NCBI GenBank assembly: GCA_029865125.1
Contig: JAOUHN010000004.1
Location: 1 to 41,731 of the forward strand
Length of the DNA stretch: 41,731 nucleotides
DNA from: Candidatus Moraniibacteriota bacterium
GTDB lineage: Bacteria; Patescibacteriota; Minisyncoccia; Moranbacterales; UBA9337
Direction: 5' to 3'
In this document: piece after piece, positions 9,139-17,640 of the stretch
Layout: the number at the start of each line of letters is the position of its first letter
Numbering within the stretch: position 1 is the first letter of the stretch
Notes under the pieces: model-generated
Seen by the model: only the letters and a program-made list of their open reading frames with translations
Databases searched by the model: none
Told to the model about the DNA's origin: nothing
Position numbers and translations under genes: made by a program

Positions 9139-9205
9139 TCCTCCCCTTGACCCGTCTTCATTGAGTGTTTCGCCGAGGCAAGATGGAAAGAGGAGGAGAT
9201 ACACG
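9139..9205. repeat. Dispersed imperfect-palindrome repeat, copy 1
   Basis: CCTCCCCTTGACCCGTCT...TTCGCCGAGG...GGAAAGAGGAGGAG; related copy at 36015-36080. Confidence 0.7.
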
Positions 9206-9252
9206 AGTTTCAACGGCTCATACGAAAGTGGAGCGTTGTTTTGGCTTGAATC

Positions 9253-9281
9253 TTGACTTTTTTGTGGTTTTTAGATACTAT
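9253..9281 (+). promoter_or_regulatory. Predicted sigma70-type promoter
   Basis: TTGACT - 17 nt - TACTAT, upstream of the SD-preceded start at 9341. Confidence 0.55.
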
Positions 9282-9340
9282 TATGAGTCCTGAAGAAGAG
9301 GTGGAATTTAACAAAAATTTGTTTCCAAGGAGAGATCGAA

Positions 9341-9679
9341 ATGGCTCAAGACAGTGATAACGCAATGTACCGAATGATCATTGACTACATCAATGGAATT
9401 CGCATGGTGCAAGATGAGCAACTCAACTCTTTCATTGAGGTGTTTGACAAGAGTGTTAATTGGTCAACAGAAGATGCTATTGTTGGCTCGGAGGGAGTGA
9501 AAGCAGCTCTTTCGCGTCCCATGACATTGAAAGAAATTGAAGAATTTTTTCGGAAGCAGACTAGTGCCGTGTGTGCCATCGTTGATCCGGAATTTGCCGG
9601 CACCAAAAATCAGTGCCTTGGAATTTTTATCAGGGCTCTAAATAAAGAGGATTTATTTTCTGAGCCAGTGCTGTTCTAG
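9341..9679 (+). CDS. Hypothetical protein (112 aa)
   Basis: AAGGAGAG SD upstream, promoter upstream, intact ORF. Confidence 0.65.
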   Translation: MAQDSDNAMYRMIIDYINGIRMVQDEQLNSFIEVFDKSVNWSTEDAIVGSEGVKAALSRPMTLKEIEEFFRKQTSAVCAIVDPEFAGTKNQCLGIFIRALNKEDLFSEPVLF

Positions 9680-9943
9680 GATATTTTCAGGATTAGGAGA
9701 CCTTTTGTAGCCCGAGTGTTGCAATGGGTCCCTTTTTATTTCTAGCTTCGAATGGTTTTGAGTGAAATAAAAAGGATTAGGTATCTTTTTGATTTTTGCG
9801 ACATAATCTCTCATACATAGAATTATGATGCAAATCGTTCGTGATTCCTTGACAGTCTATTTGAAAAATGAGAGCATTTAGGAAGAACTTTTTGAATTTA
9901 ATTTTGCAGATTACTGATCATAAAACATAAGGGGAGGTAGTTT

Positions 9944-10396
9944 ATGTCCAATGCGGATTGCTTGGGAGGCATGTGTCGGCATTATGAAGGAATAGGATGT
10001 GCGATAATCAATCCAACTAAGGGCTTTCAGCTCTCCTTGAAAGAAGGAAAGGTTTTCGAGTATTGCTCTGGGAGAGATTCTTGTGGAAGATCTTTGGATT
10101 TCGGGACTGGCCGCACTTATTTGGTAGACAAATATAGTGGGAGATTACACAACTCCAGTGATTGGGATTCTGGTTGGATTGATTTCCTTGAAGAATCAAC
10201 CGGAAAAAATCTTTCGGAAACTGACAGGGGGTTTATTGATGCTCTCAGAAAGGAGTATGCAACGCCCGGAACTGAAATGCCAAGGTTTATGGTGATTGTA
10301 GAGAAATTTTCAAAAGAGCTGAAAGAATCCTCTTTTTCTGGCATTGAAGAAGTGCTCAAATGGGCAGGTCTTCCAGGTGTGTCTGGTGGCGGTTGA
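9944..10396 (+). CDS. Hypothetical protein, Cys-rich N-terminus (150 aa)
   Basis: SD AAGGGGAGG upstream, strong terminator downstream. Confidence 0.7.
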   Translation: MSNADCLGGMCRHYEGIGCAIINPTKGFQLSLKEGKVFEYCSGRDSCGRSLDFGTGRTYLVDKYSGRLHNSSDWDSGWIDFLEESTGKNLSETDRGFIDALRKEYATPGTEMPRFMVIVEKFSKELKESSFSGIEEVLKWAGLPGVSGGG

Positions 10397-10435
10397 AGAG
10401 GTGTGTCTATAGTTCGCGAGGTTAGTGAATAGGAG

Positions 10436-10470
10436 CTGCCGGAGGAGAATACTTCTTCGGCAGTTTTTTT
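10436..10470 (+). terminator. Rho-independent terminator
   Basis: CTGCCGGAGGAGAATACTTCTTCGGCAGTTTTTTT. Confidence 0.85.
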
Positions 10471-10529
10471 ATTTCCTAAATAAAAAGTGTTCAGGTACCT
10501 TTTTGATCCACAGTGAAAAAATCAAAATC

Positions 10530-10576
10530 AAAAAAGTTCTCATTCAGGTTTTGGGTGGGGACTTTTTGTTTTTTGT
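10530..10576 (+). terminator. Hairpin plus T-tract, repeat family copy R2
   Basis: AAAAAAGTTCTCATTCAGGTTTTGGGTGGGGACTTTTTGTTTTTT. Confidence 0.6.
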
Positions 10577-10582
10577 GAAAGC

Positions 10583-10611
10583 TTAACTTTTGTTTCTTGG
10601 GGTGGTATGAT
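10583..10611 (+). promoter_or_regulatory. Predicted promoter of the SDR gene
   Basis: TTAACT - 17 nt - TATGAT; homologous to 12477-12505. Confidence 0.5.
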
Positions 10612-10655
10612 TTAATTAGTTTGAGGTTTATTAAATTGTTAAATGAAAATGAATT

Positions 10656-11393
10656 ATGAAATTTGAAGATAAGATAGTTTTGGTTACTGGGGGTGGCAGA
10701 GGAATTGGAGCAGAGACAGCAAAGAACTTTGCGCGAGAAGGTGCTACTGTGATTATTAATTACGTTTCCGATGAAGATTCAGCAAAGAAAGTGCTTGATG
10801 ATATTGACGGGAAGGGTGAGATTGTGAAAGCTGATGTTAGTGATGAAGCGCAAGTGGATGAAATGTTTGAAAAAATTGAAAAGTCTTATAGTAAGATTGA
10901 CATTCTAGTGAATAGCGCAGGAATTGTTTCTCCTAAATCATTTGCAGAGCTTTCAGTGGGTGACTGGCGAAAAACTCATGCCGTTAATTTGGATTCTGTG
11001 TTTTTATGTTGCAAAAAAGCTGTACCTTTGATGAATAGTGGAGGATCTATAGTGAATGTCGCGTCAATAAGAGGGTTGTTTGATCAAGGGAGACCAGGAG
11101 TGATTGATTATTCAAGTTCAAAGGCAGCAGTGATCAGCTTCACAAAGACACTAGCAAAAGAAGTGGCTCCTGATATTAGGGTGAACTCAGTTTCTCCAGG
11201 GGTGACAAATACGGATATTGCTAAGGGATTTTCAAAGGAATTACTTGAAAAGTTTGTTGATGACATTTATTTGAGAAGGATCATTGAGCCTCAAGAAGTT
11301 GCAGATGCAATATTGTTTTTATCTTCCAAGGAAGCCAGTGCTATAACAGGTGTCAATTTAATGGTGGATGGTGGGCAAAGTCTGGGTAAGTAG
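10656..11393 (+). CDS. SDR-family oxidoreductase (FabG-like)
   Basis: TGGGRGIG cofactor motif, NSAG, YxxxK (YSSSK), C-terminal ITGVNLMVDGG. Confidence 0.9.
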   Translation: MKFEDKIVLVTGGGRGIGAETAKNFAREGATVIINYVSDEDSAKKVLDDIDGKGEIVKADVSDEAQVDEMFEKIEKSYSKIDILVNSAGIVSPKSFAELSVGDWRKTHAVNLDSVFLCCKKAVPLMNSGGSIVNVASIRGLFDQGRPGVIDYSSSKAAVISFTKTLAKEVAPDIRVNSVSPGVTNTDIAKGFSKELLEKFVDDIYLRRIIEPQEVADAILFLSSKEASAITGVNLMVDGGQSLGK

Positions 11394-11459
11394 TATGTTG
11401 CTAGTAATAGATAAAAAAAGTCAGGCATCTTTTTGATTAACTTGTGGTTATAGACAGGG

Positions 11460-11480
11460 ATCCTGAATCAAGTTCAGGAT
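11460..11480. repeat. Short palindromic hairpin (ATCCTGAA...TTCAGGAT)
   Basis: ATCCTGAATCAAGTTCAGGAT inside repeat unit R3. Confidence 0.7.
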
Positions 11481-11516
11481 GACAAGGTAGTGGCGGATGG
11501 TGGCAAAACCAAAATC

Positions 11517-11558
11517 AAAAAAGTTCTCATTCCCATGTTTGGGGTGGGGACTTTTGTT
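11517..11558 (+). terminator. Hairpin plus T-tract, repeat family copy R3
   Basis: AAAAAAGTTCTCATTCCCATGTTTGGGGTGGGGACTTTTG. Confidence 0.55.
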
Positions 11559-11616
11559 TGCAACATTTCTTTTGAAAGGGGTATAATGAAGGAAAGGTAA
11601 ATTAAATTCAAGGAAT

Positions 11617-12378
11617 ATGAAAGCAGAAGAATTGGTTTTGATTGAAAAAGGAAATTTGGAGGTGGTGTTGGATGACAATAAAATTGTTTTGCCTGATTCA
11701 ATTCAAAAGGATATCGATGAGCATTGGGAGGGGTTGTTGAGAGATGGCAACAATTTCAAAAGAGGAGAGGTTTTCACAATCAAAAGTGTTGAAAAGAAAG
11801 ACAGAGGTACAGTTGTTGAATTGAGTGTTTCGGATTATGCTCACTATTTGTACACTCAAAGAGTTGGATTGGAAAACAAATATGCTTGCAAAAATTTGCA
11901 CACTTCATGCTTGATCGAAACATGCGATGAAAAACTTGTTTTTGGGAGAATGGGAAGACACACTGCCATGTCTGGAGTCATTCAATGTGCTGGAGGAGGT
12001 TTGGACAATGATGACATCAAGGGGAAGAATGTTGATTTGGAGAACAACATCAAAAGAGAATTGATGGAGGAGGTTGGAATTGAAGCAAAAAACAAAGAAA
12101 TCGTTGATGAGCTCAGAATCAAATATTTGAAATATAGTCTGGACACCAATAAGGTGGCAGCTATTTTTGTTTTGAAGTTGAAAATTGATTCGCAAGAATT
12201 TATGCGCTTGTACGACAGTTTTGAAAGTGATTGCAAAAAGAAAGGTGAGTTGCCTGAATTTGAAGAAATTGTGTGTTTGCCAAAAAACAGATCAGAAGTT
12301 GAGGAATTTGTTCAAAAAGAAAGGGATCATCTGAATCATTACATGGAAGTTTTGCTGAAAAGCGAGGCTTCAGAATGA
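11617..12378 (+). CDS. Nudix hydrolase domain protein
   Basis: Nudix box-like GGGLDNDD...NNIKRELMEEVGIEA. Confidence 0.75.
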   Translation: MKAEELVLIEKGNLEVVLDDNKIVLPDSIQKDIDEHWEGLLRDGNNFKRGEVFTIKSVEKKDRGTVVELSVSDYAHYLYTQRVGLENKYACKNLHTSCLIETCDEKLVFGRMGRHTAMSGVIQCAGGGLDNDDIKGKNVDLENNIKRELMEEVGIEAKNKEIVDELRIKYLKYSLDTNKVAAIFVLKLKIDSQEFMRLYDSFESDCKKKGELPEFEEIVCLPKNRSEVEEFVQKERDHLNHYMEVLLKSEASE

Positions 12379-12426
12379 AACCAATGGGTTAGTTATCTTT
12401 TTGTTTAGCAGTGAAAAAATCAAACC

Positions 12427-12470
12427 AAAAAAGTCCTCATTTCAGTTTTTGGATGGGGCTTTTTGTTTTC
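12427..12470 (+). terminator. Hairpin plus T-tract, repeat family copy R4
   Basis: AAAAAAGTCCTCATTTCAGTTTTTGGATGGGGCTTTTTGTTTT. Confidence 0.6.
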
Positions 12471-12476
12471 TAGTCT

Positions 12477-12505
12477 TTAACTTTTATCCCTAAGGATGGT
12501 ATAAT
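12477..12505 (+). promoter_or_regulatory. Predicted promoter
   Basis: TTAACT - 17 nt - TATAAT. Confidence 0.55.
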
Positions 12506-12541
12506 TGAATTAGTTTAGGGTAATTATTGATTAGGGGGAAC

Positions 12542-13780
12542 ATGAAGATGATTAATGAAATCACAAGAAAAAACGTGGCAATCTGGGTGATTTTTGTTTT
12601 GATTTCTTTTGCTGTGAGCGGGGGAGTGTATTTTTTGGTTCAGAAAAACTCAAAAAACATTATTGAAGAATATGAACTTCGGATTAGTGAAGAAAAAGAA
12701 AGAGCGGAAAAGCTTGAGTTTGAGTTGGCTGTGAAAAAAGAGCAGGAGAGGGTGGCGGCACTGGAGAAGCAAAAACCGAAACTTGATCTTTTGCCACCTG
12801 ACATTGAAAGAATGAAAAGACAAGGGTGCATCACAGACGGACTCTTGAATGGATATAGTAAAGGAACGGAAGATGCAACTGAGTTGGTGAACAGATCTAG
12901 TTGCTATTATCTTCATCGAGCTGTTGAAACATGGTTAAAACCGCCTGATTTTAAGGATATTGAAGAGACAATGGGAAAGATAAAGAAGGATAGGAAAAAT
13001 TTGGTGTATGGAATGTTTATTGCAGAGGCAATTGACACAAAGGCAGATTATTTCTATGAAGCTGAGAACAGAGAGTTGGATTTTGGTGATATGTGCAGAC
13101 CGGGAAGCAAAAATGTTTGGGGGGAACACACTTGTAAGCCATCATTCAAAGAGAAGGAATATCGTTTGTATGTTTTGGACATCACAAAAAAAGCAATAGA
13201 CTTGGGAGTTCAAAGTTTCATGTTTGGTCAGGTTTTCTATCAAGACTATATCAATGATTCGCATATTGGAGAGGTGCTCAAAGAAATGCGGGCATATGCA
13301 AAGGCTAGAGAAGTTGAGATTGTGATCGGCGCTCAAACAAATGACATTGAAAATGAGGAATATTTGCGACAATTTGATTTCATTGAGGGGGGAGTGGGAA
13401 TAGACGCTGGAGGAAAAATTGAGAAGGGTCCATGTTTTTCTCGTTGGTGGAAAAAAGAAGGGGATTGGTGTTGGGCACTTCTTTGGAATGAAAAGTTTTC
13501 CAAAAAGGCGAACAATGTTTTGGTTCATTTGGACTGGAGTGGAGTGAAGGGTGACGACATGGGAATTTTTGCTGAAATGAGCCGAGAAAAAAGAGCTGAG
13601 ACTTTGAGGTATCTGGATGAATATTTCACAAAAAGAGACGTGGGATTTCTTTTTCCAATGGTCACCCCGCTATACAAGGAAAACGGAGGGTGTCACGGAA
13701 AATCAAGGAAATATTATTCAGCAAGCAACGAACATTCTTGCAAAGACGAGGACGTGATTAATGAATTGTTGGTGAAATAG
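12542..13780 (+). CDS. Membrane-anchored extracytoplasmic protein of unknown function
   Basis: N-terminal signal anchor, coiled region, then a Trp/Cys-containing globular domain. ORF track starts at 12527; ATG at 12542 is better placed after AGGGGGA. Confidence 0.7.
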   Translation: MKMINEITRKNVAIWVIFVLISFAVSGGVYFLVQKNSKNIIEEYELRISEEKERAEKLEFELAVKKEQERVAALEKQKPKLDLLPPDIERMKRQGCITDGLLNGYSKGTEDATELVNRSSCYYLHRAVETWLKPPDFKDIEETMGKIKKDRKNLVYGMFIAEAIDTKADYFYEAENRELDFGDMCRPGSKNVWGEHTCKPSFKEKEYRLYVLDITKKAIDLGVQSFMFGQVFYQDYINDSHIGEVLKEMRAYAKAREVEIVIGAQTNDIENEEYLRQFDFIEGGVGIDAGGKIEKGPCFSRWWKKEGDWCWALLWNEKFSKKANNVLVHLDWSGVKGDDMGIFAEMSREKRAETLRYLDEYFTKRDVGFLFPMVTPLYKENGGCHGKSRKYYSASNEHSCKDEDVINELLVK

Positions 13781-13794
13781 TATTTTGAGAACAA

Positions 13795-13821
13795 AAAAAG
13801 CACCTGTAAAAGGTGCTTTTT
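13795..13821 (+). terminator. Rho-independent terminator
   Basis: AAAAAGCACCTGTAAAAGGTGCTTTTT perfect stem. Confidence 0.85.
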
Positions 13822-13862
13822 GTTACATGTTCTATATTCCATGCTTCATGCTTTATGTACAA

Positions 13863-13881
13863 TGTTGGGTCGGAGGGATTC
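13863..13881 (-). repeat. Duplicated 3' end of tRNA-Gln
   Basis: TGTTGGGTCGGAGGGATTC identical to 14067-14085. Confidence 0.85.
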
Positions 13882-13905
13882 CTTTTCACCCATTACTCCT
13901 CGCTC

Positions 13906-13929
13906 TCCTGTCACTTGAGAGTGACAGGA
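13906..13929. repeat. Perfect hairpin
   Basis: TCCTGTCACT TGAG AGTGACAGGA. Confidence 0.8.
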
Positions 13930-14068
13930 TCGCAGACTTGTAATTCCTTCAAAGCCGGGGTTTTCAAAAAAGCAAAATCGTTTGCTTTTTTGAAATACCC
14001 TTCGAATCCCAGATCTCTAAAAAATAAAATCAAAAAACACCCCAAAGGGCGTTTCTTGATTTCACTTG

Positions 14069-14140
14069 TTGGGTCGGAGGGATTCGAACCCCCGGATGCT
14101 AGGACCAAAACCTAGTGCCTTACCGCTTGGCGACGACCCA
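14069..14140 (-). tRNA. tRNA-Gln (anticodon TTG)
   Basis: Reverse strand TGGGTCGTCGCCAAGCGGTAAGGCACTAGGTTTTGGTCCTAGCATCCGGGGGTTCGAATCCCTCCGACCCA; all stems pair; CCA not encoded. Confidence 0.95.
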
Positions 14141-14228
14141 ATGTTATAAATTTTCAAATATTTTTTAGCTTCTTCTTTTTTGTTATTAATGTGCCTTATC
14201 CGCCTCGGTGAGCCTCGGGCGAGACGGG

Positions 14229-14248
14229 CCGCTTGGCGACGACCCAAT
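14229..14248 (-). repeat. Duplicated 5' end of tRNA-Gln
   Basis: CCGCTTGGCGACGACCCAAT identical to 14123-14142. Confidence 0.85.
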
Positions 14249-14272
14249 ATTAAAACAAGCTCGTAACTTGTT

Positions 14273-15934
14273 TTATTGCTCAACCACTTTTCCTCCAAAG
14301 ATGTTTAGAGCGCTACTCATGATGTCTCCTGAGGTATCCTCTTTATCCTTGTCTAATGAGGCATAATAATCCTCAATATTTGTGTTAGCTGTTTTTTCAA
14401 CAATCACATTGATTCGTGTGGTTGACTTTAGAATTCTATCTAAATTTTCTTCAATTGTCAATCGATTGTTTCTTTCTTGTAATTTTTCTTTGTGAAAGTC
14501 ATATTTGGCGCAAATAACGACAATGTTTCCATCAGATACGCTACTTGGCCTGCAGGTGGAAAGAAAAGATGACAAAGACATGTTTTTTTTGCCTATTTCT
14601 GAGCGTAATTTTTCCCAATTTCCAATAACATCATCAATATTAATTGGTGTCGCATTAGTAATCTTTTCTGGTTTTTCTTCTTGAATTTTGTCTTGTTCAT
14701 TCTCAATTGGCTCAATAACTTCATGTTTCATTGGAACCTCTTTTTTTTCGGGTGAATTTTGAGTGATATTTTTTTGAGATTTTTTAGTTGCTTGTGTGAT
14801 AGTATCGTTTTTTGGAAATGAAGAAGCTGGAGTGATAACATTGTTTTGAGTGGTTAATTCGATTGATTTTGCAAAAGCAATTTCAAGAGGAAGTTGTGGA
14901 ATGAAAGAAGAACGAATTTTTTGCTGTGCTTCCAAAAGATTGTCTATTGTTTTGATGAGAGCAACAGAGGATATTTGTTCGCTAAGGGATTTTACTTTTT
15001 CAAATTGTTCTTTTGTCATTTCCAAAGTTTTGCAGTCGCTGTCACTGAGCTTTGCAATGAGTAATTTTCTCAAATAATTCAAAAAAGATTTGGAAAAAAC
15101 TTCCAAGTCATAACCTTCTTTAGAAAGAGAGTTGATGGAACTGAATATGGCGGAGATATTTTTTTCACAGAGGCTTTGCGTGATTTCTTCTATTTGAGAT
15201 TGCTTGGAAACACCCAATAATTCTTCCACTTCTTTTTTGGTGATGTCTTTGTCCTCAAGTGACATGATTTGAGCAAGGATAGACTCAGCATCTCTCATTC
15301 CTCCTTCAGCTGTAATTGCGATTAATTCTAGAGATTCTCTGGATATCTTTACTTTTTCATTATGAGCGATTGCTGAGAGTTTTTCAATGATGTTTTCGAT
15401 AGACATTTTTGAGAAATCAAATCTTTGGCAACGAGATAAAATCGTTTCTGGTATTTTGTGCACTTCAGTAGTAGCAAGTATGAAAATAGCGTGAGCTGGT
15501 GGCTCCTCAAGAGTTTTTAAAAGTGCATTGAATGCTCCTTGTGAAAGCATATGAACTTCATCAATGATATACACCTTATATTTTCCATGAGTAGGGGGGA
15601 TGTTGATGGTTTCTTTCAATTCTCGAATATTATCAACTCCAGTGTGTGATGCCGCGTCAATTTCAAAAATATCAAGAGAAGTTGAGTGAGAAATCTCTTC
15701 GCAGTTGTTACATTTGAGACATGGCTCACCTTTCTTGTTTTTTTTGCAGTTCACTGCACTCGCCAAAATTCTTGCAATGGTTGTCTTTCCTGTTCCTCGA
15801 GGACCAGTGAAAAGATATGCATGTGCAACATGATCGTTTTTAATGGCGTTTAGAAGGGTTTTGGTGATGTGTTTCTGGCCAATGATGTCAGAGAATTTCT
15901 GAGGTCTGTATTTTCTATATAAGGTCTGAGACAT
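14273..15934 (-). CDS. dnaX: DNA polymerase III subunit gamma/tau
   Basis: YRPQKFSDIIGQ, GPRGTGKTTIARILA Walker A, zinc cysteines, DEVHMLSQGAFNALLKTLEEPP. Confidence 0.97.
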   Translation of the reverse strand: MSQTLYRKYRPQKFSDIIGQKHITKTLLNAIKNDHVAHAYLFTGPRGTGKTTIARILASAVNCKKNKKGEPCLKCNNCEEISHSTSLDIFEIDAASHTGVDNIRELKETINIPPTHGKYKVYIIDEVHMLSQGAFNALLKTLEEPPAHAIFILATTEVHKIPETILSRCQRFDFSKMSIENIIEKLSAIAHNEKVKISRESLELIAITAEGGMRDAESILAQIMSLEDKDITKKEVEELLGVSKQSQIEEITQSLCEKNISAIFSSINSLSKEGYDLEVFSKSFLNYLRKLLIAKLSDSDCKTLEMTKEQFEKVKSLSEQISSVALIKTIDNLLEAQQKIRSSFIPQLPLEIAFAKSIELTTQNNVITPASSFPKNDTITQATKKSQKNITQNSPEKKEVPMKHEVIEPIENEQDKIQEEKPEKITNATPINIDDVIGNWEKLRSEIGKKNMSLSSFLSTCRPSSVSDGNIVVICAKYDFHKEKLQERNNRLTIEENLDRILKSTTRINVIVEKTANTNIEDYYASLDKDKEDTSGDIMSSALNIFGGKVVEQ

Positions 15935-15989
15935 AGTTATTATGATTTTACTGCTTTTACTGATTGCTTAGCTATTTTAGCACACTTTT

Positions 15990-16041
15990 GAAAAAAATAA
16001 TAAAACAGACCATGCATAATTAGCGGGTCTGCTTTATTATT
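15990..16041 (-). terminator. Rho-independent terminator for the GtrA-like gene
   Basis: Reverse strand AATAATAAAGCAGACCC...GGTCTGTTTTATTATTTTTTT. Confidence 0.75.
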
Positions 16042-16052
16042 CAAAAAGAAGA

Positions 16053-16697
16053 TTATTTTTTGAAAACCCAAAGCTTATATCCAACGAAATTCCAAAGCAG
16101 AGAAATGATTGTTGCAGTGGCTGCAGCAATGTTGGCAAGTCTTTTTTGAGCCAAAAGATCATCTGATGCGAATATTGTGACAATCAAAGAGGCTAGTCCT
16201 ACATTGATGACAACTCCAATAGTACTGATTACAATAAATTGAGTAACTTCTTTTGCGCTAGTTTCTTTTTTTGACTCAAAAGTCCAATATTTGTTCCAGA
16301 AATAGCTACTAACAGTGGCAAATGAGAATGAAATCGCTTTGAAAATTGCAAACCCTATTCCTCCTGCAACTCCTGTTGCAGCAATTAAGAGATTAAGAAT
16401 TCCCCAATCAAAAAAAGTGTTAAAAGCTCCTGATGCACCGAATTTAGCAAATTGAAACACTACAGGCACTTTTCTTCCAATAATGGAAGCTATCCATAAT
16501 GCAAAATTAGCAAAGAATGCAAAAAACACAACAAGAGTTATTGCAAATCCCACACTCAGTTTCACAAATGAAAGTTCAAGATTTTTTAATATTGGTATTG
16601 AAAACAGAGCAAAAGAGACACCTATTAGTGTTACTAGGAGATAATCTTTTTGGGTTAATTTTAATGTTGACTCAGTATCGTTTTGTACTTGTTCCAT
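16053..16697 (-). CDS. GtrA-like membrane protein
   Basis: 'FAKFGASGAFNTFFDWGILNLL...SSYFWNKYWTFES...FIVISTIGVVINVGL' GtrA pattern. Confidence 0.8.
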   Translation of the reverse strand: MEQVQNDTESTLKLTQKDYLLVTLIGVSFALFSIPILKNLELSFVKLSVGFAITLVVFFAFFANFALWIASIIGRKVPVVFQFAKFGASGAFNTFFDWGILNLLIAATGVAGGIGFAIFKAISFSFATVSSYFWNKYWTFESKKETSAKEVTQFIVISTIGVVINVGLASLIVTIFASDDLLAQKRLANIAAATATIISLLWNFVGYKLWVFKK

Positions 16698-16723
16698 GGA
16701 AGTTTTTTTAAGTATTATTTGTG

Positions 16724-17395
16724 TTATTCGTTATTTAATTTTTCTTCTCTCATTTCTTTTTTGATATCCTCAATATCAGAAACCCATGTATCCATAATCG
16801 ATTCGGATTCTCCTTTCTCAGTAAATGTTTTTTCAGATGTTATGACAGGCAAAGAGCTGCTTTGTGGGGCCAATTGAGAAGTGGCCGGAGACCCTCCCTT
16901 TCTCAGAACATTTTCAATGGCTGCCCAAGAAGAATCTTTATTTTTAGAAGTAATAATCACAACTTCATCGCCTGGCTCAACCTTGAAATAGGTTATGGAT
17001 GCAAGAAGAACTTTATACGGCTTTCCTTCTGAAATTACATAGAAGTTGCCGCTTTCATCTTGATTTACTGATCCAATAATAGTCTTTCTTTCAGCTGGTC
17101 CGATTTGCTTATATATAAAGGATCCATCGGGAGTGATAGTTAATTTCAATTGATCACCCTCAATTAGTTTTGATTTGGATGCATAATTTGCAGGGATGGG
17201 ATATTGTTTTCCATCTTCTCCAATCATAATTTGTCCATCAAATTCTCCGTGTATGATGTTGCCACTTTCTTTGGAGGAATGATCTTCTCCTAATTTAAGA
17301 AGTGCTGATTTTGCGTCTCTGATTGTTTTTTCAGCAGCAGCTATTTGTTCCCTTAATGAATTAATATCATTTGGATTTTTATTTTCGTCTGTCAT
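16724..17395 (-). CDS. Conserved-type hypothetical protein
   Basis: Intact ORF with N-terminal coiled-coil and beta-rich core. Confidence 0.65.
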   Translation of the reverse strand: MTDENKNPNDINSLREQIAAAEKTIRDAKSALLKLGEDHSSKESGNIIHGEFDGQIMIGEDGKQYPIPANYASKSKLIEGDQLKLTITPDGSFIYKQIGPAERKTIIGSVNQDESGNFYVISEGKPYKVLLASITYFKVEPGDEVVIITSKNKDSSWAAIENVLRKGGSPATSQLAPQSSSLPVITSEKTFTEKGESESIMDTWVSDIEDIKKEMREEKLNNE

Positions 17396-17640
17396 TTTTG
17401 TTTTTGAGTCAAGTAAGTTTCAATGTTATTGAAAAATACTCGTTTTTTATTTTTGTTTTTTCATAATTATTCTACAATATTTTTGCTATTCGGGCAAATT
17501 TTTTGTTACAATTATGATTTTGTTGTATAATTCACGCTACCAGTTGATTTTTTATAATAAATATTTGCAATCTATCCAGAACTTAAATTGTTAATTGTGA
17601 AAGATAAATTGCAAACAAACTCCTAATAGAAAAACAGATT

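Noticed and set aside
9035-9256. 73-aa ORF
   Set aside because: Covers the R1 terminator repeat and the GC-rich palindromic repeat; no coding character.
9059-12470. Integron attC sites between the single-gene units
   Set aside because: No GTTRRRY/RYYYAAC core sites and no integrase seen; the repeats look like terminators with wobble-paired stems.
13813-14115. Plus-strand 100-aa ORF ending VGSEGFEPPDARTKT
   Set aside because: It reads through the complement of tRNA-Gln and its duplicated fragment; the antisense ORFs 13911-14108 and 14062-14298 are equally spurious.
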